Shown here: positions 22,255-34,057 of the stretch, piece after piece | How positions within the stretch are numbered: position 1 is the stretch's first letter | Layout: every line of letters starts with the position of its first letter | DNA from: Liolophura sinensis | Taxonomy: Eukaryota; Mollusca; Polyplacophora; Chitonida; Chitonidae | DNA length: 64,000 nt | Direction: 5' to 3' | NCBI RefSeq assembly: GCF_032854445.1 | Contig: NC_088295.1 | Span: 95,287,805-95,351,804 of the forward strand | Made by a program: the position numbers and the translations under genes | Notes under the pieces: model-generated | Database searches by the model: none | Told to the model about the DNA's origin: nothing | The model's input: the letters and a program-made list of their open reading frames with translations, nothing else

Positions 22255-22927
22255 TTTGTCTTCCTGTCTATCTGATCACCATAATCTGAAGTCTGTTACT
22301 AATGACAAGACATCCCACCACAACATGTACCTGTGGTAAAGGTTTACACAGGTGAGTCTTCTTGTGTACCTGATCACCATATTCTGAAGTATGTTACTAA
22401 TGACAGGACATCCCACCACAACATGTACCTGTGCTAAAGGTTTACACAGGTGAGTCTTCCTGTGTACCTGATCACCATATTCTGAAGTGTGTTACTAATG
22501 ACAAGACATCCCACCACACCAAGTACCTGTGGTAAAGGTTTACACAGGTGAGTCTTCCTGTGTACCTAATCATCATATTCTGAAGTGTGTTACTAATGAC
22601 AGGACATCCCACCCCAACATATACCTGTGGTGAAGGTTTACACAGGTGAGTCTTTCTGTCTACCTGATCACCATAATCTGAAGTGTGTTACTAATGACAG
22701 GACATCCCACCACAACATATACCTGTGGTAAAGGTTTACACAGGTAAGTCTTCTTGTCTACCTGATCACCATATTCTGAAGTGTGTTACTAATGACAGGA
22801 AATCCCACCATAAGATGTACCTGTGGTAAAGGTTTACACAGGTGAGTCTTCCTGTCTACCTGATCACCATATTCTGAAGTGTGTTACTAATGACAAGACA
22901 TCCCACCATAAGATGTACCTGTGGTAT
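22255..22927. repeat. 97-bp minisatellite (array A, right remainder), about 7 units
   Basis: Continuation of the array at 19350-21535 beyond the insertion; it ends abruptly after GTACCTGTGGTA. Confidence 0.95.
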
Positions 22928-23264
22928 TAAATGTTAAACAAAATCGTTATCGAGTGGAAAGAGACATTTGTTTGAAATAAAATAAATGGCATAAAATGAA
23001 ACATTTCGATACTATATCTATCTGTAGCAGCACATCAGTTGTAGTGCAGCATAACATTTGAAATTTACCCACATACGATTCTGAGATTGATGCAATACAA
23101 ACTCTTGTCCTGTTTGCTAACATAGCTTCAGAGTGAAAAACTAGTTGTGGGTATCAACGAAATCCCACTCTGCAAGGTCTGTACACACACGCTGCCCCTG
23201 ACACAATAAAGTACCTGATATACACTAGTCCTCTCAATATGAATACCAGAAAACATGCAGTAAA
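22928..23264. other. Unique intron sequence
   Basis: AT-rich; nothing recognised. Confidence 0.45.
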
Positions 23265-23405
23265 TAGGTTATTACATGAAGACGGGCTGATGTGGAAAGG
23301 TTCTTGTTTGCGTGGCACCGAAGGGTGAACTCAAGTTCATTCACGCTTTGGCGCCACGCAAAAATAGAACTCGTCCACATCAGCTCGTATTCACCCAATA
23401 ACCTA
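23265..23405. mobile_element. Fold-back (MITE-like) inverted repeat
   Basis: Left arm TAGGTTATT...GGGCTGATGTGGA...TTTGCGTGGC is the imperfect reverse complement of the right arm GCCACGCAAA...TCCACATCAGCTCG...AATAACCTA. Arms are about 53 bp and the inner part also pairs (ACCGAAGGGTGAACT with TTCATTCACGCTTTGG). The whole 141 bp can form one long hairpin. It has no coding capacity. A miniature fold-back transposon or a small palindromic duplication are both possible. Confidence 0.7.
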
Positions 23406-23827
23406 TTCATTATAAAACAAATCAAAAACAAATGAAAATTTAATTAACCTAAAATATGAAAGTTTGGCACAGAAATAAAAGGTGGTAAAGCATGTAGTCA
23501 TTTTTTTCTGAATGGCGCAAGAATTTTGTACATAGTGAAAAAACGGGACTTCACCGCATAATGTATATCAAAGCGTTCTATTGGTTGTTTACAGAAAGTA
23601 ATCACTGTGTGACGTCACGTTGCCAATGCCAAGGTACCAATATCAAGGCATGCAATACGAAAAATATGCGGCACTGTCGTTTCAACGTTAAAAGAAAGGC
23701 AAACGTAGAAGGTGTATAATAGAAAAGGCGTGTTAAGACACTAATATATTGATTTGTCCATGCGTCATCAATGATTCCGGATTGTCACTGGCTGATCACG
23801 TGGATTAAAATGCTGACATTCACTTGT

Positions 23828-23985
23828 CAGCAATGTGGTCGCTGTGAATTCAAGTCCAGCTCATGCTGGCTTCCTCTCCGGCTGTTTGTGGGAAGGTCTG
23901 CGGATGGTAGTGGGTTTTCCTCGGGGCTCTCCCAGGTTTCCTCCCGCCACAATGCTGGCCGCCGTCGTGAAGGTGAAATATAAAC
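23828..23985 (+). mobile_element. SINE-alpha fragment lacking 5' head and tail
   Basis: Starts at CAGCAATGTGGTCGCTGTGA, includes the B box (GAATTCAAGTCC) and the body to GCTGGCCGCCGTCGTGAA, then loses the usual tail. Confidence 0.85.
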
Positions 23986-24329
23986 TGACGACCAAAAGAA
24001 AGTTGACAACTCCGTGAGTTAGATTTAACCAGCCTTTTGAGCAAATTGTTGCCAAATTATAGTAGGAAAACATTGTACGAAACATATTCCCATGTGCGAC
24101 AAGCGTCGTATACGCCCACACGAATTTGTTTTGAGACAACGAAGAAAGTTGAAAAATCACGTGATGGCCGCAACTGCACATGTAATAATGCATAAAAACG
24201 TTACACACAGTGTGCTGGACTTCCACACTGACTAAAAACCACCAAAGACATGCCTGGATTGAGGTGAGATTGAGGTGAGATTGGGGTGGGATCTGTGGAG
24301 AAGAAAGGACTCCACTGGTTATCATATAC

Positions 24330-24691
24330 GGGACCCTAACAGCTCAACGTTACGTGGATGAAATTCTACGTCCTGTTGTCCTGCCACTCCTTCAACAGCA
24401 GCCACGTGGTGCCCCGTACCAGCATGACAACGCCAGACCTCATACAGCTCGAACTGTGCAGAACTACCTGGACGTCAACGACGTCAGCGTCTTGCCGTGG
24501 CCTGCACGTTCCCCAGGTATGTCCCCGATAGAACACCTTTAGGATATCATCGGTTGTCGAGTAAGATAACGGCCACACCTTGCAGCCAACCGACAAGAAC
24601 TGGCGTTCGCACTCCAAGATAAATGGCAACGAATCCCACGCATGCATGCACTGAAGCAAGGGGTGGCCACACGCGACATTGATTGGTTTTG
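24330..24691 (+). mobile_element. Tc1/mariner transposase C-terminal remnant
   Basis: Conceptual product contains AQRYVDEILRPVVLPLL, then HDNARPHTAR (second catalytic Asp region) and WPARSPGMSPIEHL (third catalytic acidic residue region), as in Tc1-family DD(34)E transposases. The Trp after EHL is replaced by an amber stop, and further stops follow before the ending that includes IPRMHALKQGVATRDIDWF. The N-terminal DNA-binding region and first Asp are absent. No terminal inverted repeats were identified. A dead fragment in intron 1 of Ig copy 2. Confidence 0.88.
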
Positions 24692-25294
24692 ATATTGACT
24701 AATTTTAAAAATAATCAATTTTTTTATACTCTGCCCATTGTTAACCAGGATGGAATGGCTATTTTTCTACCCCTGCTCTGTTTGTTCACTTGTAAAATGA
24801 TTTGAGGCTGCTTTCTCCGGTCTTACTCAAGACTTTCAAGTCTAAAGTCATTGGTCTTTTCAATATATTAAACTTCAGTCATCCTTTTTTTTGCTTTGGC
24901 AAAATAAATTCAGTAAAACTCTTTGTAAATTTTCTCTTGGCTGTCAGTTTATTCTTAAGAACGGCGTAAAACAGCAATCAAATAAATAAATTCACTTGTC
25001 AGAGCTCCACAGCTTTGGTAGATGCCCAGAGAAAGTGCAGGCTAACTTAATTTTTCTTTGTGACACCAAATTAATCCCCAGCGCAGCTAAATTACTACGC
25101 AGGCTAATGTACATGTAATTATTCTCTGTGACGCTGCATTCCATGGCACGTCATTGTGACTTCACGTCATCACACCAGCGATGTAGCTTTAACTCAGCTT
25201 ATGAGAATGCCAAGACAGGCTTTTCATTTCATGAATATTGTATTATATCCGCGTGCTGAAAAGCGTATAGGGAGATTTAAATCCCATGAATCCT
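24692..25294. other. Unique intron sequence with a SINE-alpha tail
   Basis: Mostly unrecognised. AACGGCGTAAAACAGCAATC followed by AAATAAATAAA at about 24959-24990 is an isolated SINE-alpha 3' tail. Confidence 0.55.
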
Positions 25295-28200
25295 TCTCAA
25301 TATGACTCTCAATACTACTGTACTCTACATGTACTTTATCTCCACGTAACAACAGACATTCTCCTGTAGACCAGAGAACACACAGTAAATCACAGAGATG
25401 TCAGACATGGATGTATACTATTGTACTCTACATGTTCTTTATCTCCATGTGACAACAGCCATTCTCCTGTAGACAAGAGAACACACAGTAAATCACAGAG
25501 ATGTCAGACATGGATGTATACTACTGTACTCTACATGTACTTTATCTCCATGTGACAACAGCCATTCTCCTGTTGACCAGAGAACACACAGTAAATCACA
25601 GAGGTGTCACACATGGATGTATACTACTGTACTCTACATGTACTTTATCTCCATGTGACAACAGCCTTTCTCCTGTAGACCAGAAAACAAACAGTAAATC
25701 ACAGAGGTGTCAGACATGGATGTATACTACTGTACTCTACATGTACTTTATCTCCATGTGACAACAGCCATTCTCCTGTTGACCAGAAAACACACAGTAA
25801 ATCACAGAGGTGTCACACATGGATGTATACTACTGTACTCTACATGTACTTTATCTCCATGTGACAACAGCCTTTCTCCTGTAGACCAGAGAACACACAG
25901 TAAATCACAGAGGTGTCAGACATGGATGTATACTACTGTACTCTACATGTACTTTATCTCCATGTGACAATCACCATTCTCCTGTAGACCAGAGAACACA
26001 CAGTAAATCACAGAGGTGTCAGACAAGAATGTATACTACTGTACTCTACATCTACTTTATCTCCATGTGACAACAGCCATTCTCCTGTAGACCAGAGAAC
26101 AAACAGTAAATCACAGAGGTGTCAGACATGGATGTATGCTACTGTACTCTACATGTACTTTGTCTCCATGTGACAACAGCCATTCTCCTGTAGACCAGAG
26201 AACACACAGTAAATCACAGGGGTGTCAGACATGGATGTATACTACTGTACTCTACATGTACTTTATCTCCATGTGACAATCACCATTCTCCTGTAGACCA
26301 GAGAACACACAGTAAATCACAGAGGTGTCAGATATGGATGTATACTACTGTACTCTACATGTACTTTATCTCCATGTGACAATCACCATTCTCCTGTAGA
26401 CCAGAGAACACACAGTAAATCACAGGGGTGTCAGATATGGATGTATACTACTGTACTCTACATGTACTTTATCTCCATGTGACAACAGCCATTCTCCTGT
26501 AGACCAGAGAACACACAGTAAATCACAGAGGTGTCAGACATGGATGTATACTACTGTACTCTACATGTACTTTATCTCCATGTGACAACAGCCATTCTCC
26601 TGTAGACCACAGAACACACAGTAAATCACAGAGATGTCAGACATGGATGTATACTACTGTACTCTACATGTACTTTATCTCCATGTGACAACAGCCATTC
26701 TCCTGTAGACCAGAGAACACACAGTAAATTACAGAGGTGTCGGATATAGGTGTATACTACTGTACTCTACATGTACTTTATCTCCATGTGACAATCACCA
26801 TTCTCCTGTAGACCAAAGAACACACAGTAAATCACAGGGGTGTCAGACATGAATGTATACTATTGTACTCTACATGTACTTTATCGCCATGTGACAAAAG
26901 CCATTCTCCTGTAGACCAGAGAACACACAGTAAATCACAGAGGTGTCAGGCATGGATGTATACTACTGTACTCTACATGTACTTTATCTCCATGTGACAA
27001 CAGACATTCTCCTGTAGACCAGAGAACACACAGTAAATCACAGAGGTGTCAGGCATGGATGTATACTACTGTACTCTACATGTACTTTATCTCCATGTGA
27101 CAACAGCCATTCTCCTGTAGACCAGAGAACACACAGTAAATCACAGAGGTGTCAGGCATGGATGTATACTACTGTACTCTACATGTACTTTGTCTCCATG
27201 TGACAACAGACATTCTCCTGTAGACCAGAGAACACACAGTGAATCACAGAGGTGTCAGGCATGGATGTATACTACTGTACATTACATGTACTTTATCTCC
27301 ATGTGACAACAGACATTCTCCTGTAGACAAGAGAACACACAGTAAATCACAGAGGTGTCAGGCATGGATGTATACTACTGTACTCTACATGTACTTTGTC
27401 TCCATGTGACAACAGACATTCTCCTGTAGACCAGAGAACAAACAGTAAATCACAGGGGTGTCAGACATGAATGTATACTATTGTACTCTACATGTACTTT
27501 ATCTCCACGTAACGACAGACATTCTCCTGTAGACCAGAGAACACACAGTAAATCACAGAGGTGTCACACATGGATGTATACTACTGTACTCTACATGTAT
27601 TTTATCTCCATGTGACAACAGACATTCTCCTGTAGACCAGAGAACACAGAGTAAATCACAGAGGTCTCAGGCATGGATGTATATACTGTACTCTACATGT
27701 ACTTTGTCTCCATCTGACAACAGACATTCCCCTGTAGACAAGAGAACACACAGTAAATCACAGAGGTGTTGGATATGGGTGTATACTACTGTACACTACA
27801 TGTTCTTTATCTCCATGTGACCACAGGCGTTCTCCTGTAGAGCAGGGAACACACAGTAAATCACAGAGGTGTCAGACTTGGATGTATACTACTGTACTCT
27901 ACATGTACTTTATCTCCACGTGACAACAGCCATTCTCCTGTAGACCAGAGAACACACAGTAAATCAAAGAGGTCTCAGGCATGGATGTATACTACTGTAC
28001 TCTACATGTACTTTGTCTCCATGTGACAACAGACATTCTCCTGTAGACCAGAGAACACACAGTAAATAACAGAGGTGTCAGGCATGGATGTATACTACTG
28101 TACTCTACATGTACTTTGTCTCCATGTGACAACAGACATTCTCCTGTAGACCAGAGAACACACAGTAAATCACAGAGGTGTCAGACATGGATGTATACTA

Positions 28201-30985
28201 CTGTACTCTACATGTACTTTATCTCCATGTGACAACAGCCATTCTCCTGTAGACCAGAGAACACACAGTAAATCACAGAGGTGTCAGACATGGATGTATA
28301 CTACTGTACTCTACATGTACTTTATCTCCATGTGACAACAGCCATTCTCCTGTAGACCAGAGAACAAACAGTATATCACAGAGGTGTCAGACATGGATGT
28401 ATACTACTGTACTCTACATGTACTTTATCTCCATGTGACAATCACCATTCTCCTGTAGACCAGAGAACACACAGTAAATCACAGAGGTGTCAGATATGGA
28501 TGTATACTACTGTACTCTACATGTACTTTATCTCTATGTGACAACAGACATTCTCCTGTAGACCAGAGAACAGACAGTAAAGCACAGGGGTGTCAGACAT
28601 GGATGTATACTACTGTACTCTACATGTACTTTATCTCCATGTGACAACAGCCATTCTCCTGTAGACCAGAGAACACACAGTAAATCACAGAGGTGTCAGG
28701 CATGGATGTATACTACTGTACTCTACATGTACTTTGTCTCCATGTGACAACAGACATTCTCCTGTAGACCAGAGAACACACAGTGAATCACAGAGGTGTC
28801 AGGCATGGATGTATACTACTGTACATTACATGTACTTTGTCTCCATGTGACAACAGACATTCTCCTGTAGACAAGAGAACACACAGTAAATCACAGAGGT
28901 GTCAGGCATGGATGTATACTACTGTACTCTACATGTACTTTGTCTCCATGTGACAACAGACATTCTCCTGTAGACCAGAGAACAAACAGTAAATCACAGG
29001 GGTGTCAGACATGAATGTATACTATTGTACTCTACATGTACTTTATCTCCACGTAACGACAGACATTCTCCTGTAGACCAGAGAACACACAGTAAATCAC
29101 AGAGGTGTCACACATGGATGTATACTACTGTACTCTACATGTATTTTATCTCCATGTGACAACAGACATTCTCCTGTAGACCAGAGAACACACAGTAAAT
29201 CACAGAGGTCTCAGGCATGGATGTATATACTGTACTCTACATGTACTTTGTCTCCATCTGACAACAGACATTCCCCTGTAGACAAGAGAACACACAGTAA
29301 ATCACAGAGGTGTTGGATATGGGTGTATACTACTGTACACTACATGTTCTTTATCTCCATGTGACCACAGGCGTTCTCCTGTAGAGCAGGGAACACACAG
29401 TAAATCACAGAGGTGTCAGACTTGGATGTATACTACTGTACTCTACATGTACTTTATCTCCACGTGACAACAGCCATTCTCCTGTAGACCAGAGAACACA
29501 CAGTAAATCAAAGAGGTCTCAGGCATGGATGTATACTACTGTACTCTACATGTACTTTGTCTCCATGTGACAACAGACATTCTCCTGTAGACCAGAGAAC
29601 ACACAGTAAATAACAGAGGTGTCAGGCATGGATGTATACTACTGTACTCTACATGTACTTTGTCTCCATGTGACAACAGACATTCTCCTGTAGACCAGAG
29701 AACACACAGTAAATCACAGAGGTGTCAGACATGGATGTATACTACTGTACTCTACATGTACTTTATCTCCATGTGACAACAGCCATTCTCCTGTAGACCA
29801 GAGAACACACAGTAAATCACAGAGGTGTCAGACATGGATGTATACTACTGTACTCTACATGTACTTTATCTCCATGTGACAACAGCCATTCTCCTGTAGA
29901 CCAGAGAACAAACAGTATATCACAGAGGTGTCAGACATGGATGTATACTACTGTACTCTACATGTACTTTATCTCCATGTGACAATCACCATTCTCCTGT
30001 AGACCAGAGAACACACAGTAAATCACAGAGGTGTCAGATATGGATGTATACTACTGTACTCTACATGTACTTTATCTCTATGTGACAACAGACATTCTCC
30101 TGTAGACCAGAGAACAGACAGTAAAGCACAGGGGTGTCAGACATGGATGTATACTACTGTACTCTACATGTACTTTATCTCCACGTAACGACAGACACTC
30201 TCCTGTAGACCAGAGAACACACAGTAAATCACAGAGGTGTTGGATATGGGTGTATACTACTGTACACTACATGTTCTTTATCTCCATGTGACAACAGGCG
30301 TTCTCCTGTAGAGCAGGGAACACACAGTAAATCACAGAGGTGTCAGACTTGGATGTATACTACTGTACTCTACATGTACTTTATCTCCACGTGACAACAG
30401 CCATTCTCCTGTAGACCAGAGAACACACACTAAATTACAGAGGTGTCAGACATTGGTGTATACTACTGTACTCTACATGTATTTTATCTCCATGTGACAA
30501 CAGCCATTCTCCTGTAGACCAGAGAACACACAGTAAATCACAGAGCTGTCAGACATGGATGTGTACTACTGTACTCTACATGTACTTTATCTCCATGTGA
30601 CAACAGCCATTCTCCTGTAGACCAGAGAACACACAGTAAATCACAGAGCTGTCAGACATGGATGTATACTACTGTACTCTACATGTTCTTTATCTCCATG
30701 TGACAACAGCCATTCTCCTGTAGACAAGAGAACACAGAGTAAATCACAGAGGTGTCAGACATGGATGTATACTACTGTACTCTACATGTACTTTATCTCC
30801 ATGTGACAATCACCATTCTCCTGTAGACCAGAGAACACACAGTAAATCACAGAGGTGTCACACATGGATGTATACTACTGTACTCTACATGTTCTTTATC
30901 TCCATGTGACAACAGCCATTCTCCTGTAGACCAGAGAACACACAGTAAATCACAGAGGTGTCACACATGGTTGTATATTTTTACA
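25295..30985. repeat. 103-bp minisatellite (array B, copy-2 locus), about 55 units
   Basis: Unit marked by ATGTATACTACTGTACTCTA and CAGAGAACACACAGTA; 25503, 25606 and 25709 give a period of 103 bp. Variant units recur in the same order after about 1544 bp (27130-28640 matches 28674-30184), which is a 15-unit higher-order repeat. The array ends within about 10 bp of the V-exon donor of Ig copy 2. Confidence 0.97.
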
Positions 30986-30994
30986 GGTACTTAC

Positions 30995-31316
30995 CTATTA
31001 CCCTGACAGTTGTCTCCTGCTTTTCTGGTCCAGATCCTGTAGCGTCGACACAAGTTCCTGCTGTCAACTCTCAGACGACTGATGTTGCTGATTCTCAGGT
31101 TGTTGCTGCTCCCCACAAGGCTGATCACATCCTTTGAGGGGGTGTTGTCTATAAAGACTTGACCATCGGTGCTGATCAGGAGGTTAACTTTGTTACCAGC
31201 TATCCACTGCATATCCCCCTGTATACTGACAGTACAGGGCAGGACCACCGCTCCTCCCTCAAAACCCTCCACAACTCCCTCAGCCGAGCACACCACAAGG
31301 GTACACAGGGAAATCC
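30995..31316 (-). pseudogene. V-type Ig exon, frame-broken paralogue (Ig gene copy 2, exon 2)
   Basis: Close relative of the exon at 2027-2347: same acceptor (TTTTACAG) and donor (GTAAGT, 30989-30994), and the same VVCSAEGVVEGFEGG start and ISLVGSSNNL block. It is 322 nt instead of 321. Around the second conserved Cys (RNLC) bases are lost and the frame shifts; the normal ending DATGSGPEKQETTVRVI is present only in the next frame. No match to the copy-1 start exon (3226-3262) is visible upstream, where homology stops close to that point. It is probably a pseudogene, or a gene with an assembly error and a different first exon. Confidence 0.8.
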
Positions 31317-31519
31317 CTGTAAAACCATGTGTTACTCACTCATTACAAGTACGTTATGTTAACTAATAGAATATGTGATGGCTGAAAGATATGAGTCTAG
31401 ACGTCTCACATACCTCTTCACTTTAAACGTCTTACGTGCATGAAAATAGTGGCGAATTCTAAAACTAATGTCACAAAGACGCAGTATGTAAGCAAATGTA
31501 CCAACTTTGGTGGTGCCAT

Positions 31520-31678
31520 GATTTATTTATTTGTTTATTTTACTATTTTACCTGTTTGGTGTTGTACACTGTACCCGATCATTTTTTTATTGAATATGCA
31601 TACGACGGTGGCCAACATTGTCGTTGGAGGAAACCGGACAGAGACTGAGGGAAACCCACAACCATCCGTAGGATGATG
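31520..31678 (-). mobile_element. SINE-alpha fragment shared with 2530-2665
   Basis: Inverted tail (TTATTTATTTGTTTATTT, then TTGGTGTTGTACACTGTACC) and body (GAGGAAACCGGACAGAGACT). Same position relative to the V exon as in copy 1. Confidence 0.65.
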
Positions 31679-31783
31679 ACATACCATCCCACGTAAGCTC
31701 AGTGATTTAAATAAGTGTGTTTATTTGAGCCTGATATGGCAATCAGCCCTTTTCATATGTTAAATTGCATATGGTGCCGGCGT

Positions 31784-32148
31784 CGTTAGTGGGCTATAGA
31801 TATATAATAGACGTTAACGCGGGCCTGACACACACGACGTCGTTAGTGGGCTATAGATATATAATAGACGTTAACGCGGGCCTGGCACACACGGCATCGT
31901 TAGTGGGCTATAGATATATAATGGGCGTTAACGCGGGCCTGGCACACACGACGTCGTTAGTGGGCTATAGATATATAATAGACGTTAACGCGGGCCTGGC
32001 ACACACGACGTCGTTAGTGGGCTATAGATATATAATAGACGTTAACGCGGGCCTGACACACACGACGTCGTTAGTGGGCTATAGATATATAATAGACGTT
32101 AACGCGGGCCTGACACACACGGCGTCGTTAGTAGGCTATAGATAAATA
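31784..32148. repeat. 57-bp minisatellite (array C), about 6.5 units
   Basis: Unit contains GTCGTTAGTGGGCTATAGAT and GACGTTAACGCGGGCCTG. The copy-1 locus has a single, unamplified counterpart near 2740-2790. The 126-codon frame (31765-32145) with a 19-residue repeat is a by-product. Confidence 0.95.
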
Positions 32149-32189
32149 ATGGACTATAAGATGGCATTCTTACTATTAAGCGGTGTGCT

Positions 32190-32290
32190 TAACTACTTCA
32201 TCCTCCAAGACAGGTTTCCCCTCGACATAATGCTGGTCCCATAACCGAGACATTCTTGAATATGGTGTAACCAAACCCATTCAATCTTCG
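32190..32290 (+). mobile_element. Degenerate SINE-alpha 3' fragment shared with 2850-2965
   Basis: Contains CATAATGCTGGTCCC and ATTCTTGAATATGGTGTAA, decayed forms of the SINE-alpha body and tail. Confidence 0.55.
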
Positions 32291-33176
32291 GATGGTTCAA
32301 CGCCAGAAGCCGGTTAATCATTTCAGGTATAGGTTTACCTGAGACACGTGAAATCTGATATATCCAAAACATATTTGCTCACTTTTAACCCTAATCAGTC
32401 TCACCTACAAGCCGATATAGCTAAGAGTAAACTACAGCCCATAGAGACAACAAAACTCATCCGAACCAATCTGCCACCAGACAACCGACAAAGTTGTATA
32501 AACCTGGCAGAAATCCCGGCACCAGACATCTCACGAAGTTGAAACAAGATAACTTGCTTGGTGACATGGGGTATAAATCCTAGATAACACACGATACACC
32601 CCGATTTCTCTCTCCCTGTGTGCTGGCAAACGCTATGGGCACGCTCGTCTGGAGGAAATTTTGTAGGGAAAAGTATGATGGATCCTGTGCATTTCCGGCT
32701 AACCAGCAATACTGTGTCACACTGTGACATGTCATCGGCCGTCTCATGTAACTGGCAGGAATATCTCTCAAGGTACAGCCAAGACACCATTATGCTTTAC
32801 ATCAACAACGTATAAACGATGGTCGTCTAGCAGCTTGTTTCTGTTATAAACTAAACAAATGCAAAAGCACACGGAATACCACAGGCTCTGCGCATCAATG
32901 TTTACTTAGTTGCCCTGGGTAACGCCATTAACATTCAAAACGTTCAAGTGGCCTGCGGACTAATCATCCTTACCTAACCCTATGGTAAAACTCCAAGCAG
33001 TTAAATCACACCTCCCAGTATCAAGAACATCATGCTGGCGAACACCATGCACTACTTTCTCTCTCCATTGTGTACACGCGATGCATGCATGGGATTTTAC
33101 GTCGTACTCATCCAAGTTTTACTGGTGTAAAGACGAGGAGTCATTAGACGCGTGCACGAAACTGTGTGTTCCTCTA
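32291..33176. other. End of duplicated segment and unique DNA
   Basis: Similarity to about 2965-3190 continues to about 32450 (CACCTACAAGCCGATAT in both) and then stops. Beyond that a 129-codon minus frame (32401-32790) has no recognisable domain and is not called. Confidence 0.55.
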
Positions 33177-33372
33177 AGCATTAGGCCACTGAGGCGGACG
33201 CTGTACCCATTAGGTCATCGAAGGGGGCGGGCTAACCATTGGGCCACCGAGGCGGACGCTTTAACCATTAGGCCATCGAGGCGGACGGGCTAACCATTAG
33301 GCCACTGAGGCGGACGTTATAACAATATGGCTACCGAGGCGGACGCTCTAAAAATCAGGCCACCGAAGTGGC
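33177..33372 (-). repeat. 29-bp array with a tRNA A-box-like motif in each unit
   Basis: Seven units spaced exactly 29 bp (33181, 33210, 33239, 33268, 33297, 33326, 33355). On the minus strand a unit reads GAGGCGGTGGCCTAATGGTTA with variations, where TGGCCTAATGG fits a Pol III A box. It looks like tandem copies of the 5' part of a tRNA-like gene, with no B box. Confidence 0.8.
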
Positions 33373-33762
33373 CCTATCTGTCTTTGTCTTGTTTTTAGAC
33401 TAACATATCCCGCATAAACAATTTCTGTTCAGTGTGTTTCAGGCTTCATCCTCTCTCCTACTTTTCCGAGTAAATCTAACATGTAACATTTGTATGTACA
33501 TCCTAAACATGGGCCTAACTCTGCGAATAAGGCTTGGATACATCTGAAAAATGTCAGTATTGTTTACACTTTTCCAGAGTCAACATTTTCTTCTTCTCAA
33601 GCGGCTTCATTTTCATCAGGGTTTTTTTTTTTTTTACCTTATGAATGACCAATTTTCCCTCCCGCATTGTAATTTTGTTCATTTGCAGTAAAGGGCGACT
33701 ACTCTTCCTTGTATACTTCCGTGTCTCAATCTTTGTGTCTGTGTCATACACTGAAAATACAG
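33373..33762. other. Unique sequence
   Basis: Nothing recognised; contains a T-run at about 33620-33633. Confidence 0.45.
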
Positions 33763-33912
33763 AGTGGGAAGGTCTGGCGGCAACCTACGGATTGTCGTGG
33801 GTTTCCCCGGGCCCTGCATGGTTTCCTCCCACCATAATGCTGGCCGCCTACATATAAATGAACTATTCTTGAGTACGGCGTAAAACACTAATCAAATAAA
33901 TAAATAAATAAG
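33763..33912 (+). mobile_element. SINE-alpha 3' half
   Basis: Body (GTCGTGGGTTTCCCCGGGCC, CCACCATAATGCTGGCCG), tail GAGTACGGCGTAAAACACTA and an AAATA-repeat end. The tRNA-like head is missing. Confidence 0.9.
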
Positions 33913-34057
33913 AAAATACAGTGAGCTTCCCACGTAAAAATAAACACGTGTGTATCGGAAGACGTAATGACTGAAAAAATCATTAAGTAAAGCTGATGTG
34001 GGGATGACCGTGATTGGACGGCGCTCATGTTTATGAGTTGAGCAAACTGGCGTACCC

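Noticed and set aside
32401..32790. 129-codon minus-strand ORF
   Set aside because: No domain, no splice context, and its start overlaps decayed duplicated sequence.
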